From the NCBI GenBank assembly GCA_948474755.1, contig CAOLHI010002554.1, forward strand, positions 124,001 to 188,000: DNA of 64,000 bases, in the 5' to 3' direction. The notes beneath the pieces were generated by a model. That model was not told the origin of the DNA, did not search any database, and saw only the letters and a list, made by a program, of their open reading frames with translations. Position numbers and translations under genes: made by a program. Shown here piece by piece: positions 34,585 to 46,142 of this stretch (the first letter of the stretch is position 1; the number at the start of each line of letters is the position of its first letter). This stretch comes from Ctenosaura bakeri (lineage: Eukaryota > Chordata > Lepidosauria > Squamata > Iguanidae).

Positions 34585-35102
34585 TGTCAGAGGGATGGTG
34601 GATAATGGGAGCTACACAAAAACCTTGCTAGCACTTCCCTTCAGCACTGAGCTCTGGCAAAAACAGCGCACCAGAGTCAAGTGTTTAAAAATCACCATAT
34701 AGCAAAGTTTTACTCACACAGCTTAGAAATGTCCCAGCAGAGTATTAAACATTAGCAGTAAAACCCTGAAGCTAAGAAAAATACTCCCACGCAATGTTAT
34801 CTTCCAACAGGAGGCTTTTACTTTCCAGTTATGATACATACAACTGTATGTATCCAACGGAGTTTCAGCATTCAACAGCATGCAAAGATATGCATCCAAC
34901 ATATCCTCCGGCTGCTCCTTCAGACATCAAGAGGGCACAGTTGGCTAGAACACACCCTCTTATATACATACATTTCTGATGCAACTCTAGCCAACTTTAC
35001 TAGTTCCCATGTATGATGCAACCTTCTTCCCTGGCTACATAACCCAATGACTCATGCAGGTATTACATGGGATTGCATCATCCACTGTCGTTCCCAGGTA
35101 CA
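34585..35102 (-). mobile_element. Copia 5' LTR
   Basis: 518 bp. On the plus strand it runs from TGTCAGAGGG to CAGGTACA, so the element's own orientation is TGTACC...CTGACA. A TATATAAGAGG promoter box on the minus strand lies at 34957-34968. The boundary at 34585 is fixed by the adjoining primer site. No downstream LTR partner is in the window. Confidence 0.8.
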
Positions 35103-35399
35103 AAACCTTAATGTACAGCATGTATATTTTATTTGGACTTAGGTTCTGTCTAACCTTTCCTCACCTGAACCCCTCCCCCCATATTTTTCTTACTCCCAAA
35201 TTAGCCCAGAACAAATGATATTGACTCTAGATAGGAGGAATAAATGGACTCATGTACTGCTTTCAGACTTGTAATCAAAGTATGTTTGGGGCATTTCATA
35301 AAACTAAGAGGTGAAATAACACAGGCCACTGATATAAGCTTAGCTATCTTATTATTCCGGTAACCAATGGGCAGAACTACTCAATATCTTATTTGCCTT
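35103..35399. other. Unassigned spacer
   Basis: No gene or repeat recognised. Confidence 0.5.
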
Positions 35400-35565
35400 G
35401 GTCTTTGATCAGAGGGGGTTTGCCATTGCTAGCCTCTGAAGTTGAGAGAATGTGGCTTACCTAATGTCATTCAGTGGGTTTCCATGGCCAAGTGGACATT
35501 TGAACCCTGGTCTTCAGAGTCATTATCCAACATTTAAACCACTATACCATGTTAACTCACTACTA
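35400..35565 (-). mobile_element. tRNA-derived squamate SINE, 5' two-thirds
   Basis: On the minus strand, box A (catggtatagtggttt, 35553-35538) and box B (ccagggttcaaatg, about 35512-35497) of the RNA polymerase III promoter are present, 40 bases apart as in a tRNA. They are followed by the 'ggccatggaaacccactgaa' and 'ctctcaacttcagaggctagc' body. The 3' tail, of the type seen at 26940-27017, is absent. It is a SINE rather than a tRNA gene because no acceptor stem can form. Confidence 0.82.
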
Positions 35566-35964
35566 TACTAACTAAAATATAATTTGGCATTAGCCAAAAT
35601 CTTACTGTGTCATAGGTCTAGTATGAGGCAATGAGATAAAGCTGAATTCATAAACCCCTTTTAAAAATAAAATAAAAATGATATCATAATGTATCTACAA
35701 GAGAAAAGAGAGGGAGAGAGATGCATGAATTTAAGTGGAAAGGTGTGGGGAAAAAAGGAAAAGAAAAAGTTGTATACATTTCCTTTACAAAGAAACAAAA
35801 TATTCTGTAAAGTTTTAGGGCTTAATTTCAATGATGGAAGTGAGATCAACACCTACTTTTTTAAAAAAGAAATTAACAGAACATTTAATATAAGATAAAA
35901 CAACATATAATAAAAAACACACTACTCAACAGACTATGAACTAACAAACTAATTAACAATCTAG
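35566..35964. other. Unassigned A-rich spacer
   Basis: A-rich plus strand with a purine run at 35700-35770. Nothing recognised. Confidence 0.5.
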
Positions 35965-36166
35965 GAGCCTTTCTGCACTACACTGTTGTAGTGCTATTAT
36001 TCCACTTTCAACATCCTATGGAATCCTGGGGTTTGCAGTCCAGAGAGGGGCATTTCAAATTCCCAGCCAGACAGCATTTGGGCCTCAGTAAATTACAAAG
36101 CCCAGAATTCCACAGGATGTTGAAAGTGAAATAATAGTACCATAACAGTGTAGTGTGGAAAGGCGC
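35965..36166. mobile_element. Short palindromic hAT-like MITE
   Basis: About 200 bp. 'gcctttctgcactacactgt' at the left is mirrored by 'acagtgtagtgtggaaaggc' at the right, and the arms continue through 'tattattccactttcaacat' and its complement. Both central arms carry the 'atcctggggtttgcagt' type block. No coding capacity. Confidence 0.8.
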
Positions 36167-36539
36167 TAAGCTAAACTACAACAGACAGCAACTACAAAAT
36201 ATAAATCTGACTTCTGACTCCTCATTGAAATGGTTGGAGTTAATACTGTAGTCTACTGCCTCCAAAGATCATAATTACATAGTAAATGATGACAGAATGT
36301 AATCAGACAGATTTCCCTCTAAATATAACATTATGCAATACTAGTAGTAGTCAAATAACAAGAAATTTTAAGACATTTTATATTTCTATAAGTTAGTATC
36401 CATAAAGGTTAGGTATGTATTAGGTTAGGAATGTGTTTGATAGAAGATGAATATGCTAATCTTCTACCAAACACATAGCTAACCTTTATCTTTACTCAAA
36501 ATGTATCACAACTTTCTTTCCTTCAATTGATCTTAGATA
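36167..36539. other. Unassigned AT-rich spacer
   Basis: No gene. 'aggttaggtatgtattaggttaggaatgtgtttg' at 36409-36442 is a short local duplication. Confidence 0.5.
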
Positions 36540-37810
36540 TATTATAACCCTCTCCCATTATTGCTTATATTCAGCAAGATGACCATCGCTTATTAAAGTC
36601 ATTAACTTGTCCATTTCCGCCACATAGAGTAACTTAAGCATCTAGTCTTCTTGTGTAGTGATCTCAGAGTTCTTCTACAGAGCGTAGAGTATTCTTGCAT
36701 ATATTGTATTACTCTTGTGCATTTCTTGATTTTCTGATTTTCTATCAAACCTAATAGAAACAGTTCAGGTTTCATCTGAAATTTAATTTTCAGAATCTTC
36801 GCCATCAGTCTATATATCATTGCCTAAAATTTCTTGGCTTTCTCACAAGTCTATCACATGTGATAAAATGTCCCTTCAACCTGATTACATTTCCAATATT
36901 TGGTTGGAGAAGCTTTATACATTTTGAAAAATTTCTTGGGGGTAAGATACCAAAGATACCTAATCTTATAAAAGTTTTGTTTCAGGTCCTAGGTTAATAT
37001 AAACTTCAAGTTCTTCACCCCCAACTTCTCCCATTAATCTAAAGGAACTGAATGACCAACATTTTGGGTCCATTTAATCATACATTCTTTTAATTGTTCT
37101 TCCTCTGTTTCAAAATTTAATAGTAGCTTATACATTTTTGCTATTAAGTTTATATCAACACTACTTACTTGATTCTCAAAATCAGCCTTAGTTTCAAAAG
37201 GAAACTTTTTTTTATCCATTTTAAATCTTTCAGATAATAGCCTATAGGCAAGCCATACTATGTCAAAGCCCTTTAACTTCAACTCCTCATTAAACTGTAA
37301 TTATATTAAATTATCCTTTACCTTAAGTAAGTCTCCACATGTCAACCATTTTTGTTTAACCATGATTTCTCTTGAAAAAAGGGTTTCATGAGGTGGAACC
37401 CAAATAGGTATTTTAGAACATAAACTTAACCTCTACTTATTCCACACTGTAAATATGGCACACCTTATGAAATGAAGTTACGTTTGCTTTAATCTTCTCA
37501 TAGCAGAAAAAGGCATGCTACTCAAACTTCAAATTGGAACCCTCTAATTGAAAAACTCTCTCTTTAAAGTATAATCCAGTCTTTCAGCCAGACCAAACAG
37601 AATGAATGATAACTCTTGGGTTTTTCCTTACCACATCTTTCTACCATATTTTTAATTCTTGATTGTAATAACTTTAATGTTTTTTCCCCTAATTTATCTT
37701 AATAATACTTCCAAGGTCAGTATAAAAAGTAACAGTGACAGAGGCCATCCCTGTCTTATACCCTTTTGTATTTAACAAAAGTCTGTTTTATTACCATGGG
37801 CAAGGGTAAT
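36540..37810 (-). pseudogene. L1-D: ORF2 C-terminal fragment of an L1
   Basis: On the minus strand, a decayed RT-end segment near 37800-37735 resembles the region around the polymerase core. It is followed by 'IFTVWNK' and 'LCSKIPIWVPPHETLFSR' (about 37450-37370), then 'VWLAYRLLSERFKMDKKKFP' (37250) and 'IKWTQNVGHSVPLD' (37075-37034), and finally 'KPELFLLGLIENQKIKK' (near 36770). These are in L1 ORF2 order with many stops and shifts. The copy is 5' truncated. It is as decayed as L1-A. Confidence 0.8.
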
Positions 37811-37824
37811 TATTTTTCAGCATG

Positions 37825-38388
37825 TGTGGCTCCTGTCGTAAGGTATTTGCTGGATGTGTATTATGATATGCAGAATAGTTAGTGTAGGGGAAAGGGTAGA
37901 CTTTAGTTAGAGTGCTACAAAGTATCAAAAGTCAGTTGTTAATTGCAACATTGCATCTGTTTGAAGCATGTGTGTGTATTTGAAAGTATCAAAAGGCTAA
38001 CTGCTTCATTGTCTATGTTGCTATATATCCAGGAGAGGGGGAGAAGAGTGGGCCAGAGGGGGAACAAAAGCACCAAAAGGTGCTGTGAGAATTGGAAATG
38101 CTCAGAGATAAGTGACAAGAAACATGTTCTTGCTTCAAGGATGAAAGCGAGGTAAACAACTGGGAGTCTCAGAATTATCTAACATTGTGAGGTAATGTCT
38201 AATTGATGATCCTCCCCAATCATAGTTTTATGTGACTAAATTTGTATGGGAAGGTATAAAACTTATGCTCAACATGTAGTCTCAGCAACTTTGGGGGAGG
38301 TGTGCTGTGTTGCTTGTTTGTCACAAATAAGCACAGCTGTCTACCTCAGAGTGGAGTTTGTGTATTGCAAGTTATCCAAGGCATGACA
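37825..38388 (+). mobile_element. Probable solo LTR
   Basis: A segment beginning near TGTGGCTCCTG and ending GGCATGACA has a TATAAAAC near 38254 and an ATAAG-type signal near 38326, in LTR order. It directly follows L1-D sequence. Ends are approximate and no target duplication was found, so classification is provisional. Confidence 0.5.
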
Positions 38389-38949
38389 TTACCCTCCCCT
38401 TGGCAGATTTGACAAGGTGCACCTCAGGTTCCCCTAAGAAAACTAGACTCTGCTTTTGTAACTTTTTAGTTGTGGAGGATATTTTGTTTTAGAATGCAGT
38501 GATTATATTGATATGACAGAAAGATATATATCCCCATTGTTGATTAGGAAAAACAGTGCTTTTTATTGAGTGATGATAGCAAATACGCAACTTTTAGAAC
38601 TGTTAAATTGTTGGCTTTGGCCTTATACGTGTGTGCCAAGATGATGTTTGGAATATATTTGTATAAGGGCTATTTGCTACTTACAGTAAAATTATGCCTG
38701 ACTGACTACTGCCTTGTGTGTTCTCTCTTATTTAGATTATAAGCTTGAAAGCAATGAATTGCCAAATTAACAATTCTAAACCACTCATACATACAGTACT
38801 ACCAAATCATACTCATACGTACAGTACTATGTATGCTGATGACACCATATAAATAAATAAATTGATGATGATGATGGTGATGATGATGATGATGATGGAA
38901 TCCTGTTGTGGTGTTGTGGGCTCATAAGCTGACTTGTATCTGCAGGAAA
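38389..38949. other. Unassigned spacer with (GAT)n
   Basis: (GAT)n of about eleven units at 38862-38896; otherwise nothing recognised. Confidence 0.5.
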
Positions 38950-39487
38950 ATAGAGTTATGAAGACGTGCAATGTCCACATTCAGTAGAGGGCTGCTGTTG
39001 CATAACTATGTAGCAGAGCTGGCAAAGGGGCTGATGTGCAATGGGACCAAAGCAAATCAGAATTGATGAGCTATGCTCCCCATTGAGTCCATGATGCACA
39101 ATGGGCACCCTTGATGTGCATCAAGCATTCTTGCTAGTGTCCTGTTAATGTATCTTTGGAATTCAGTAACTGGGTTTCTTAGTGCCTTTGCTACTTAGTA
39201 AAGTACATGCAAATTTATGGGGAATGAAGAGTCATACTGGATTCTAGCCTACAATGCGAATATGTTCAGAGTGAACAATGTTAAGCAAAAATGGATCAAT
39301 GATCTATTTTGTTGTAAGGCAGCTTCCTATAACAGTTAGAAAGAACATGCATACTTGAAGCCATTCTAAACAGTTGAGGTTCCATTCTTCCAGAAAATTT
39401 GCTTTCTAGGTAGGATAAGAAAGCACTGTACTTTGGGAGTTATTGTATTTCATTATATCTGAGCTTCCTCAAGCAAGTTATCAAAGG

Positions 39488-39526
<39 letters not shown>
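39488..39526. repeat. (TG)n microsatellite
   Basis: About 18 uninterrupted TG units; a shorter (TG)9 lies at 40172-40190. Confidence 0.95.
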
Positions 39527-40303
39527 TTCAGTTTGGATGAATGATATTCAAATGTTTCTATCAACCTATTTGCCTCCTCATATCTTTTTATAAAAAAACG
39601 AAAACAAAATTGCAGCTTACTGGAGTAATATAACATTTGCTGTATGAGAGAATAGTTGTGACTACAAATTCAGCTCTCTGTGTGTGGGAATGTAACCAAT
39701 CACATCACTTTAGAAGGTTCTCCCAAAGCAGGAAAGAGGTGGGATTTCTCTTAACCTCTCTTCAAAAAGCTGTTCAAAAGTGTGCTGAGCTCCCAAGCAA
39801 GAAAGAGTTATGTCTGGAATATTTCACTTCAGTTTTCAGAGAGCAGCCTTGTGTATCTCTTGGTATGTGAGACCTTGATGAATGGCAATAGCAGTTTGAA
39901 CTGTTTATTCCTTTCTGAGCAATAATGTTTAGGTTGGGGGAAGCATTCCAAGATATATAGAATTCCTCATGCTGAGTAAGGGCTCCTTCACTTGTTGCTA
40001 CTGTTGCCTCTTCTTTCCACATTATGGTCATTATTATTATATCCCATTTTTATTCATACTATGACAGAAGGACTTTCAATGTAAGTCCATCAGTTTTTCT
40101 GGGCTCATAAGACCACCATTAACAGCAGCGGCAACAACAACAACAACGTCAGAGGCTGAAATTTGCCATTTGTGTGTGTGTGTGTGTGTAGGGGTGTATG
40201 TCTAAGTGTGAATTTTAAGAACCAGGCTTTTTGATTTTTTAAGAAAGATATTGTCATTCAACCTACAAAGATGTAAAAGGGAAGGGTGTAAAAATGAAAC
40301 TTC

Positions 40304-40903
40304 GGCCCTTTTCGCACGGGCCTTTTCTCGCGCAACAGCCCCATGAGCCTCGCGGGAGTGGGAGCGTTGCTCCGCATGATGCATTCCCACTTCCGCCGGG
40401 CTCACGGGCTGAAGCGGCGCGAGCACGGGTTTTTTGATTTTCGCTTCCAAGCGAAAACCACCCTCGCTCACGCAACGCTCCCGGCGCCCTCGCGCACTTA
40501 CCTCTCGTGCGGAGCATCCGGGAGCCGGCCGGGTCACGCTTCCTTCCCTCCGCCTCTGTGGAAGGAAGGGACGGGGCGGGGTGCTCACGCGACGGACGCG
40601 ACATGTCCTGCTTTGCGCGCGCGTGGATGGGACGAGCGCCTTTCTCTCTCGCACGCGGGGGGGAGGACGGGAGGAGCGCCTTTCTTGCGCGCGCGGGGGG
40701 ATGGAGGGGACAGGCTCCTTTCTCGCGCGTGCGGGGGGGGAATGGACGGACGCGCGAGCTGCCACCGCCTCCAGGAGGCTGCCGCTTCCCAGCTCGTTCC
40801 TTCGCCTGCGGAAGGATGGGGGAAGCGGCAGCCTCCCGGAGAAGGCTTCATGCGCGAGCCGCCCTCCCCCGCTCGTGCGAGAAGACTTAATGCGAAAAGG
40901 GCC
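40304..40903. mobile_element. CpG-rich hAT-like MITE, apparently young
   Basis: 600 bp between GGCCCTTTTCGCACG and its mirror TGCGAAAAGGGCC. The sequence is dominated by CpG dinucleotides that have not decayed, unlike the related copies at 30861 and 44758 where the same positions read TG or CA. A tandem array lies at 40617-40755. The long overlapping open frames on both strands are composition artefacts. No exact 8-bp target duplication could be confirmed. Confidence 0.8.
40617..40755. repeat. Approx. 38-bp GC-rich tandem repeat within the MITE
   Basis: Three to four units of a gcgcgtggatggga...gcgcctttctc type motif, each ending in a G-run (gggggg). Units differ in the length of the G-run. 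Confidence 0.75.
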
Positions 40904-41056
40904 TCAATGTTTTCAGATTCTTATCCTGGAATGCTATATCACCTTTTACTTTATATATACTTTGCCAAGTAACAGAGGTGCTAAGAAACCCTGTGCAAAG
41001 ATGTGTATTAGTACACTAGCAAGAATGCCTGATGTGCATTGAGACTGATGTGCACA

Positions 41057-41970
41057 TGTTACCTTGATTTCTGGGGTCCCGTGAGGGACACTTCAATGTG
41101 CTTCAATTACTGGGGAATGGGAATTAACAAGAACACAAGCTAAGCAATGCAAGAGACAGGGCAACCTAGTGAGATCTTGAACCCAATGTTTACGGGGTCA
41201 GGCCGAGTCAATAATCAAACAGAAGTAAATAATAATAGTTTTTCTTTATTTTGAAATATAGCCGATATGTATGTATGCAATCATTCACACAGATCTAGCA
41301 AAAGAAAGATAGGAGTTTGATAGAGGATTTTAAGAGGGATTTTTCAGGGGAAATACTACACCTGATCCTGAAGCCCGAGTAGTCAGAAGAGAAGTCAGTT
41401 GGAGCGGAGATTCTCAGCACATGGAAGCTGAGGAGAAGGCTCTGTGAACAGAGTAGCTGCAAGGCGAGATGAAAGCCAGGAGTGATCCGAAGAAACGTTC
41501 AAAAACAGGGGGTCTTATTGGGGAAAATGTGCCTGTAGGCTAGTCCGTTCCTGGGGAAAACAATGAGTTTCAGGCTGGAGACAAAGCCTCCGAAAGGTCA
41601 GTACTTTGCATGATTGAATTATGACAGCGTTGTCAATAGCGCAGACAGTATGCAAAGGAGGAGTGCTTGACAGTTGGCTATTTGGCTCGTCAAGCTGCCT
41701 GCTCGGGGCAGGCGATCTTTTGTACGCTGTGTGCATACATAATATGATCTTAAAGTGTACTTGCCCGGAGGTCTTTTGAAGCTGCAGTCTGGCAATTACT
41801 GGTCTGCCTGGATTTATTTTGTATTGTTCAGCTATTTTCGGGTGTGTCCGTGTGTGTGCATGTCTGGGAGCCTCACAAGCACGTGGATAGGAACAGTTTG
41901 GGATGGCCAATTCTTTGATATCAAACGATATCTAATAGACCACAGACCCAGACTAGAAACTACAGTAACA
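41057..41970 (-). mobile_element. LTR-A solo LTR
   Basis: 914 bp, TGTTACC at the left and ACAGTAACA at the right, with perfect CACA duplications at 41053-41056 and 41971-41974. On the minus strand the AATAAA is near 41245. The TATA box seen in sister copies is mutated here (ccaataagacccc). Confidence 0.92.
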
Positions 41971-42150
41971 CACAGGTGAATGAAATGCATCCTAGTGTGA
42001 TGTACATCAGTGCATAATGTGTACCAGTACATTATGTACATCGACACACAGTGCATCTTGGTGCACAATGCACATGGGACACTTGGCTGGCTCTGCTATG
42101 TAGTAACATAACAGCAGCAGTCTCCTGGATATGGACATTACAAAACTGAT

Positions 42151-42693
42151 CAATTCTAATTGCTTCATAGATAAGTCCCCTTATGAAGACCTAACTCCCA
42201 TACATGAGTCTAGACATGAGATCTAAAAAATAAAAATATATTTTGAATGCAAAAGACTCTTTTGATCAGTTGACTTCTCCTGTTTGTTTTTAGTATTGCC
42301 TTGAATCAAAAATGAAAAAAAAAGCAACGTAAGTAATATTAATCAAGAAACTAACAGTTTTTTTTTATTAGCCTTTTCTGTGCGGGGTCATTAGTGTATG
42401 GTATATTTTTAGGAAAATCAAAATAAGACAGGAAGATAGGAACAGTTTCCCCCAGAAATTGGACTTTCTGTGAAATCAGTGCTTGTGGGCTTTTTGTTAT
42501 TTTTCTCATTCTCTGCCTTGTCAACAGCATCGTATACTAAAATTCTCTCATAGTACCTCTGTAATAGTTAGCATTTAATATTGTAATTTAAGGCACTGAA
42601 AACTCTCCCCCTCTCTATCTGAAGATATATATACATATATATATTTGGACTATATAAACCCTGTTGTCCTAGAAATCCTAGAGCCAAATCTAA
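42151..42693. other. Unassigned spacer
   Basis: AT-rich, no gene recognised. A short ATATAC repeat lies at 42626-42645. Confidence 0.5.
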
Positions 42694-42830
42694 GGCCATT
42701 TCTGCACCACACTGTTATAGTGCTAATACTCTACTTTCAACAACTTATGGAATCCTACGGTTTGTAGTTTAGGGAAGGGAATTTGGAATTCTCAGTCAGA
42801 GAGCTTTTTGGCCTCAGTAAACTTTTGGTA
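42694..42830. mobile_element. Half of a short palindromic MITE
   Basis: GGCCATTTCTGCACCACACTG followed by 'gttatagtgctaatactcta' and the 'ggaatcctacggtttgtagt' block, as in the left arms at 35965 and 61028. The right arm is missing. Confidence 0.75.
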
Positions 42831-43630
42831 TTGATTTGGTATTCTTTAGGTGGGAAGAAGTGTTCAGAAAGATGTGCATTTTTTCTCCTTCTGTGTCCTT
42901 GGATCACCCTGAAAGGAGGCACGAGAGTCATCTGGAGGAGTGAGAGAAATAATCCCAGCTGAAAATTAGAAGATCGTCCGTGGCAGTAGACAAGTGAAAT
43001 AAAAAAACCATTGAAGCTAGAATTGATGTCAAAGTGTTTATCACCTTAAATGTTTGAATGATTTTTAACATGATAAATTGACTGTAATTAAATGGGGGAA
43101 AAAACTGCCTCGTTATTCTTTTCCTGATCGTTGACAGTCCCAATGTAATGCTACTTCAGCATCACTATCGCAACTTTCTTCTTCACTGCATGATTCCAGT
43201 GATGTCAGAGAACACAAAGTTAATATTATGATGTCTGTCTGCTTGGGATTGTTTCTCATAGGATGCTCCTCAATTATGCAGGTCTAGATCAGTGAATATC
43301 AATCTTGGTAATGAGAGGCCAGCTTTCAGTTTCCCCACTTCCTAGTGCTGTCCCCTTGCAGACAGTTTTGTAACCTTTTCTCAAGATTTCTTTAGTTACC
43401 AGTTTAATTGCCAACTACTGTGTAAATTATGAAAGAGATATTTCCCCTCAAACCTAGATCAAACACCTTGCCACTAGTGGGCCAGATGCATAGAAGGCAC
43501 AGGAGAGTCAGTGGCAGCAGCTGAAAGAGAGAGAGATAGAAAGTGCAAGAGCACAGTAGCAACAGTGTTCTTAACTCTTGTCCTGGATCCCAATCTATGG
43601 GGAAGAGTGAGGATTAACCCACTGTCCCCA
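42831..43630. other. Unassigned spacer
   Basis: No recognisable gene or repeat. Confidence 0.5.
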
Positions 43631-44530
43631 TGTTACCCTGACTTCTGGGGGTCCCAGGGGAAACACCTTGATTTACTCCAAGTTATAAAGGTTGGGGAAA
43701 TTAGCGGAGCACTGGCATTAGCAAAACGAGGGGGAGGGTAACCCAGCAGGATCTTTTATCCAACTTTACAGGGTCAGGCCAAGCAAAAAGCCAGACAAAT
43801 GTACCAAATAAATGAATTTTATTAAATGAATATATTCTCATGCACAAACGCACTCATTCATACACACACAAGGCCTATTGAGAAGGAAAAAAGGTGAAAA
43901 ATGGATAGGGGATATAGCAAAGGGAATGTAGAGGCAGTGATACTGCACCTATCCTGAAGTCTTCCTTTCAGGAAGTGGCAAGAACAGAGCTCAGCAAAGA
44001 GACAGGTGAGGGGATCACTCAACTAACAGAGTGTCAGTCTGCTAGCATGATGGAGAGTTCTCTGAAGAGACCCTCCAAAACTAGGACTATTTATAGGGCA
44101 GAACGTACCTTGAGGGCAGGCTCTCTCCTGAGAAGAACAATGGCCAAAACAAAGGAAAGAATGTCATACAATGGCAAGTAGGCTGCAGTATTGTTTGAAG
44201 TAGGGTTGCAGTCACGTAGGGTTACAGTATTGGTTTATGTAGATAGACCTCACCTTATAGGATTTTCCAAAGTCAAAGTTGCTCAACCTGGGGAAAACAC
44301 ACTAATCACCTCAAGTTGGCTATTCTTGGCTAAGGATCCTTTGTTTATGTGGATGTGTATAGCCTGAGGTCTGCTTGGGCTATGTGACTGGGGATTTTTC
44401 TGGTCTTGACCTATTTTCAGTTGTTCGACCTCTTTGCCTACGTGCCCACCTGAACAATTTCTCTGGTGTGATGGGCATATCTGATATGAAATTCATAGTC
44501 CCTGGGATAGGGTATGCCAGTGGGGTAACA
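43631..44530 (-). mobile_element. LTR-A solo LTR (same subtype as 24543)
   Basis: 900 bp, TGTTACCCTG at the left and GGGGTAACA at the right. Flanks are ccca and ccta, a 4-bp duplication with one mismatch. A TATAAATAG box on the minus strand is near 44090 and an AATAAA near 43818. Confidence 0.88.
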
Positions 44531-44757
44531 CCTATACTATGATGCTGATTTGATTCACACATGATCTTCCATGGCTGCTGCTACTTAAGGCAAATTAAAA
44601 ACAGAACCACAAAAAATGTTAGACTTTCTTTATGGAATATTTTATTTCAGATACTTCTACATTTAAACTATTGAGCATGCATGTGTGTAAGAGGCAATAG
44701 GTAGGCATGTGTACATGTAAGTATGCTTCCTTTTCCACCTTTGCATTGTATGTCTCT
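44531..44757. other. Unassigned spacer between LTR-A and a MITE
   Basis: No recognisable content. Confidence 0.5.
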
Positions 44758-45157
44758 GGCCCTTTCTGCATCCTACTTCTTATTGGCGCTGGGGTGCGGT
44801 GCTTGCATGAGCAGCCTCTTGTGAGAGGCCTTCGCGTCCAGGTTTCTTCAGCTCCACACAAGCTTCCTGCTCTTGTGAGAGCCCCGCCTCTTCCTTTCCC
44901 AGTGCAGCCTGGGACCTTCCAAGGTTGCACTGAGACAGTAAGCATGCCTGGCCCGGCTCCTGAGGCTCTGCACACAAGGTAAGTGCACATGGGGCCTGGG
45001 AGCAATGCGTGACCGCGCACCATTTTCGGCTTAAAGCTGAAAATGAAAAAGTGCTTGAGCGGTGCCTGCCAGGCCCTGGAGCATCGTGCAAATGTGAGTG
45101 TGTCATGTGGACCGCTCAAGGGGCCCTCTTGCATGGAAAATGTTGTGTGAAAAGGGC
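44758..45157. mobile_element. hAT-like MITE
   Basis: 400 bp with GGCCCTTTCTGCATCC at the left and GTGTGAAAAGGGC at the right. It is a reverse-orientation relative of the element at 30861 and related to 40304. CpG sites are largely lost. Frames inside are not genes. Confidence 0.75.
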
Positions 45158-45236
45158 ATCTGTGTGAAAATGAGGAGCCAAATATTTTGCCCCATGCTCA
45201 CAAGTCTTAGCCCTGTATACCACAGCTGTTCTCCCT

Positions 45237-46142
45237 TGTTACCCTGTTTTCTGGGTGTCCTGGAAGGGACACCTAAGTGTGCTCTCAATTACAGAAGTTG
45301 GGGAAATTAGCAAAGAGCACAAGCTAACAATACGAGAGGCAGGGCAACAGAGCGGAATCTTTTACCCAATGTCTATGGGCTCAGGCCGAGTCAAGGAGCA
45401 AACAGGATTGAAATAATAATTGTGATCTTTATTAAAATACAATCAAACAGTGTATGCAGCACACTCACACAGATAACTATAGAAATAAATGTTGGAGTGG
45501 GATAGAGGGATTTTTAGAGGGGTGGTTGGTTTGGGTAATACTACACCCGTCCTGAAGCCCGGGTAGTCTACAGCAGAAGTTCAGAGATATGGAGTCTCAG
45601 TACGTGGGACTGAGGGGAAGGCTTGCGAAGCAAAGCGGCAGCAAGGCGGGATGGAAGTCGGGAGCGATCCGAATAAGCTCTCAAAGTCAGGGGTTTTTAT
45701 AGGGGTAAATGTGGCCATAGGCTAGTCCGTACTTGGGGAAAACAATGAGTTTCAGGCTGGAGACAAACCCTCCGAAAGGTCAGAATTTAGCATGATTGAG
45801 TTATGTCCAAATTGACAATAGAGTAGACAGTATGCAAATGCAGAGTGCTTGACAGATGAGTATTCTTCTAATCAAGCTGCCTGCTTGGGGAAGGGAGTTC
45901 TTTGTAAGTAGCGTGCATACATAATAGAATACTTGCCTTTGAGGTCTCCTGAAGCGGTGGGACGGCTATTTCTTGCCAGCCTGTATTGTTTGGAATATTA
46001 CAGTGATTAGCAGCCGTGCCTGTCTGCAAGCTTGTCCAGGGGCCTCTCAGCATGTGGAGAGGAATAGGTAAAGAAGGCCAAATTATTGATATCAAAGTGA
46101 TATCTAATATCCCACAAGTCCGGGCTAGAAACTACAGTAACA
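45237..46142 (-). mobile_element. LTR-A solo LTR
   Basis: 906 bp, TGTTACCC at the left and ACAGTAACA at the right, with perfect CCCT duplications (45233-45236, 46143-46146). On the minus strand a TATAAAAACCC box lies at 45691-45701 and an AATAAA at 45428-45433. This is the closest relative of the fragment at 8812-9456. Confidence 0.93.

Larger units (their letters stand above)
31218..35102 (-). mobile_element. Ty1/Copia retrotransposon, 3'-truncated, with 5' LTR
   Basis: Read on the minus strand the order is 5' LTR (35102-34585), primer site (34584-34569), leader, gag (about 33439-32933), zinc knuckle and protease (32924-32280), integrase N-terminus (about 32320-32200) and integrase core (31487-31225). 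Protease before integrase is diagnostic of Copia. Reverse transcriptase and RNase H are missing at the MITE junction near 31217. A solo LTR-A (33613-34466) sits in the leader and a CpG-rich segment (about 31490-32198) splits the integrase. Confidence 0.92.
38950..42150. repeat. Long imperfect inverted-repeat structure
   Basis: The left arm (about 38950-39180) carries 'caatgtccacattcagtaga', 'actatgtagcagagctggca' and 'aagcattcttgctagtgt'. The right arm carries the complements of all three, the outer two at about 42070-42140 and the inner one at about 41010-41030, with the LTR-A at 41057-41970 inserted in the arm. The loop contains unique DNA, two TG repeats and the MITE at 40304. It could be a fold-back transposon or two copies of one repeat in opposite orientation. 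Confidence 0.55.

Noticed and set aside
35400..35565. tRNA gene
   Set aside because: Box A and B are present but the acceptor stem cannot pair and the body continues as a SINE.
40343..41042. Two overlapping 200-codon open frames, plus a 187-codon one on the other strand
   Set aside because: They lie in the CpG-rich MITE. Absence of stops on several frames and both strands follows from GC content; sequences are Arg/Ala/Pro-rich without domain.
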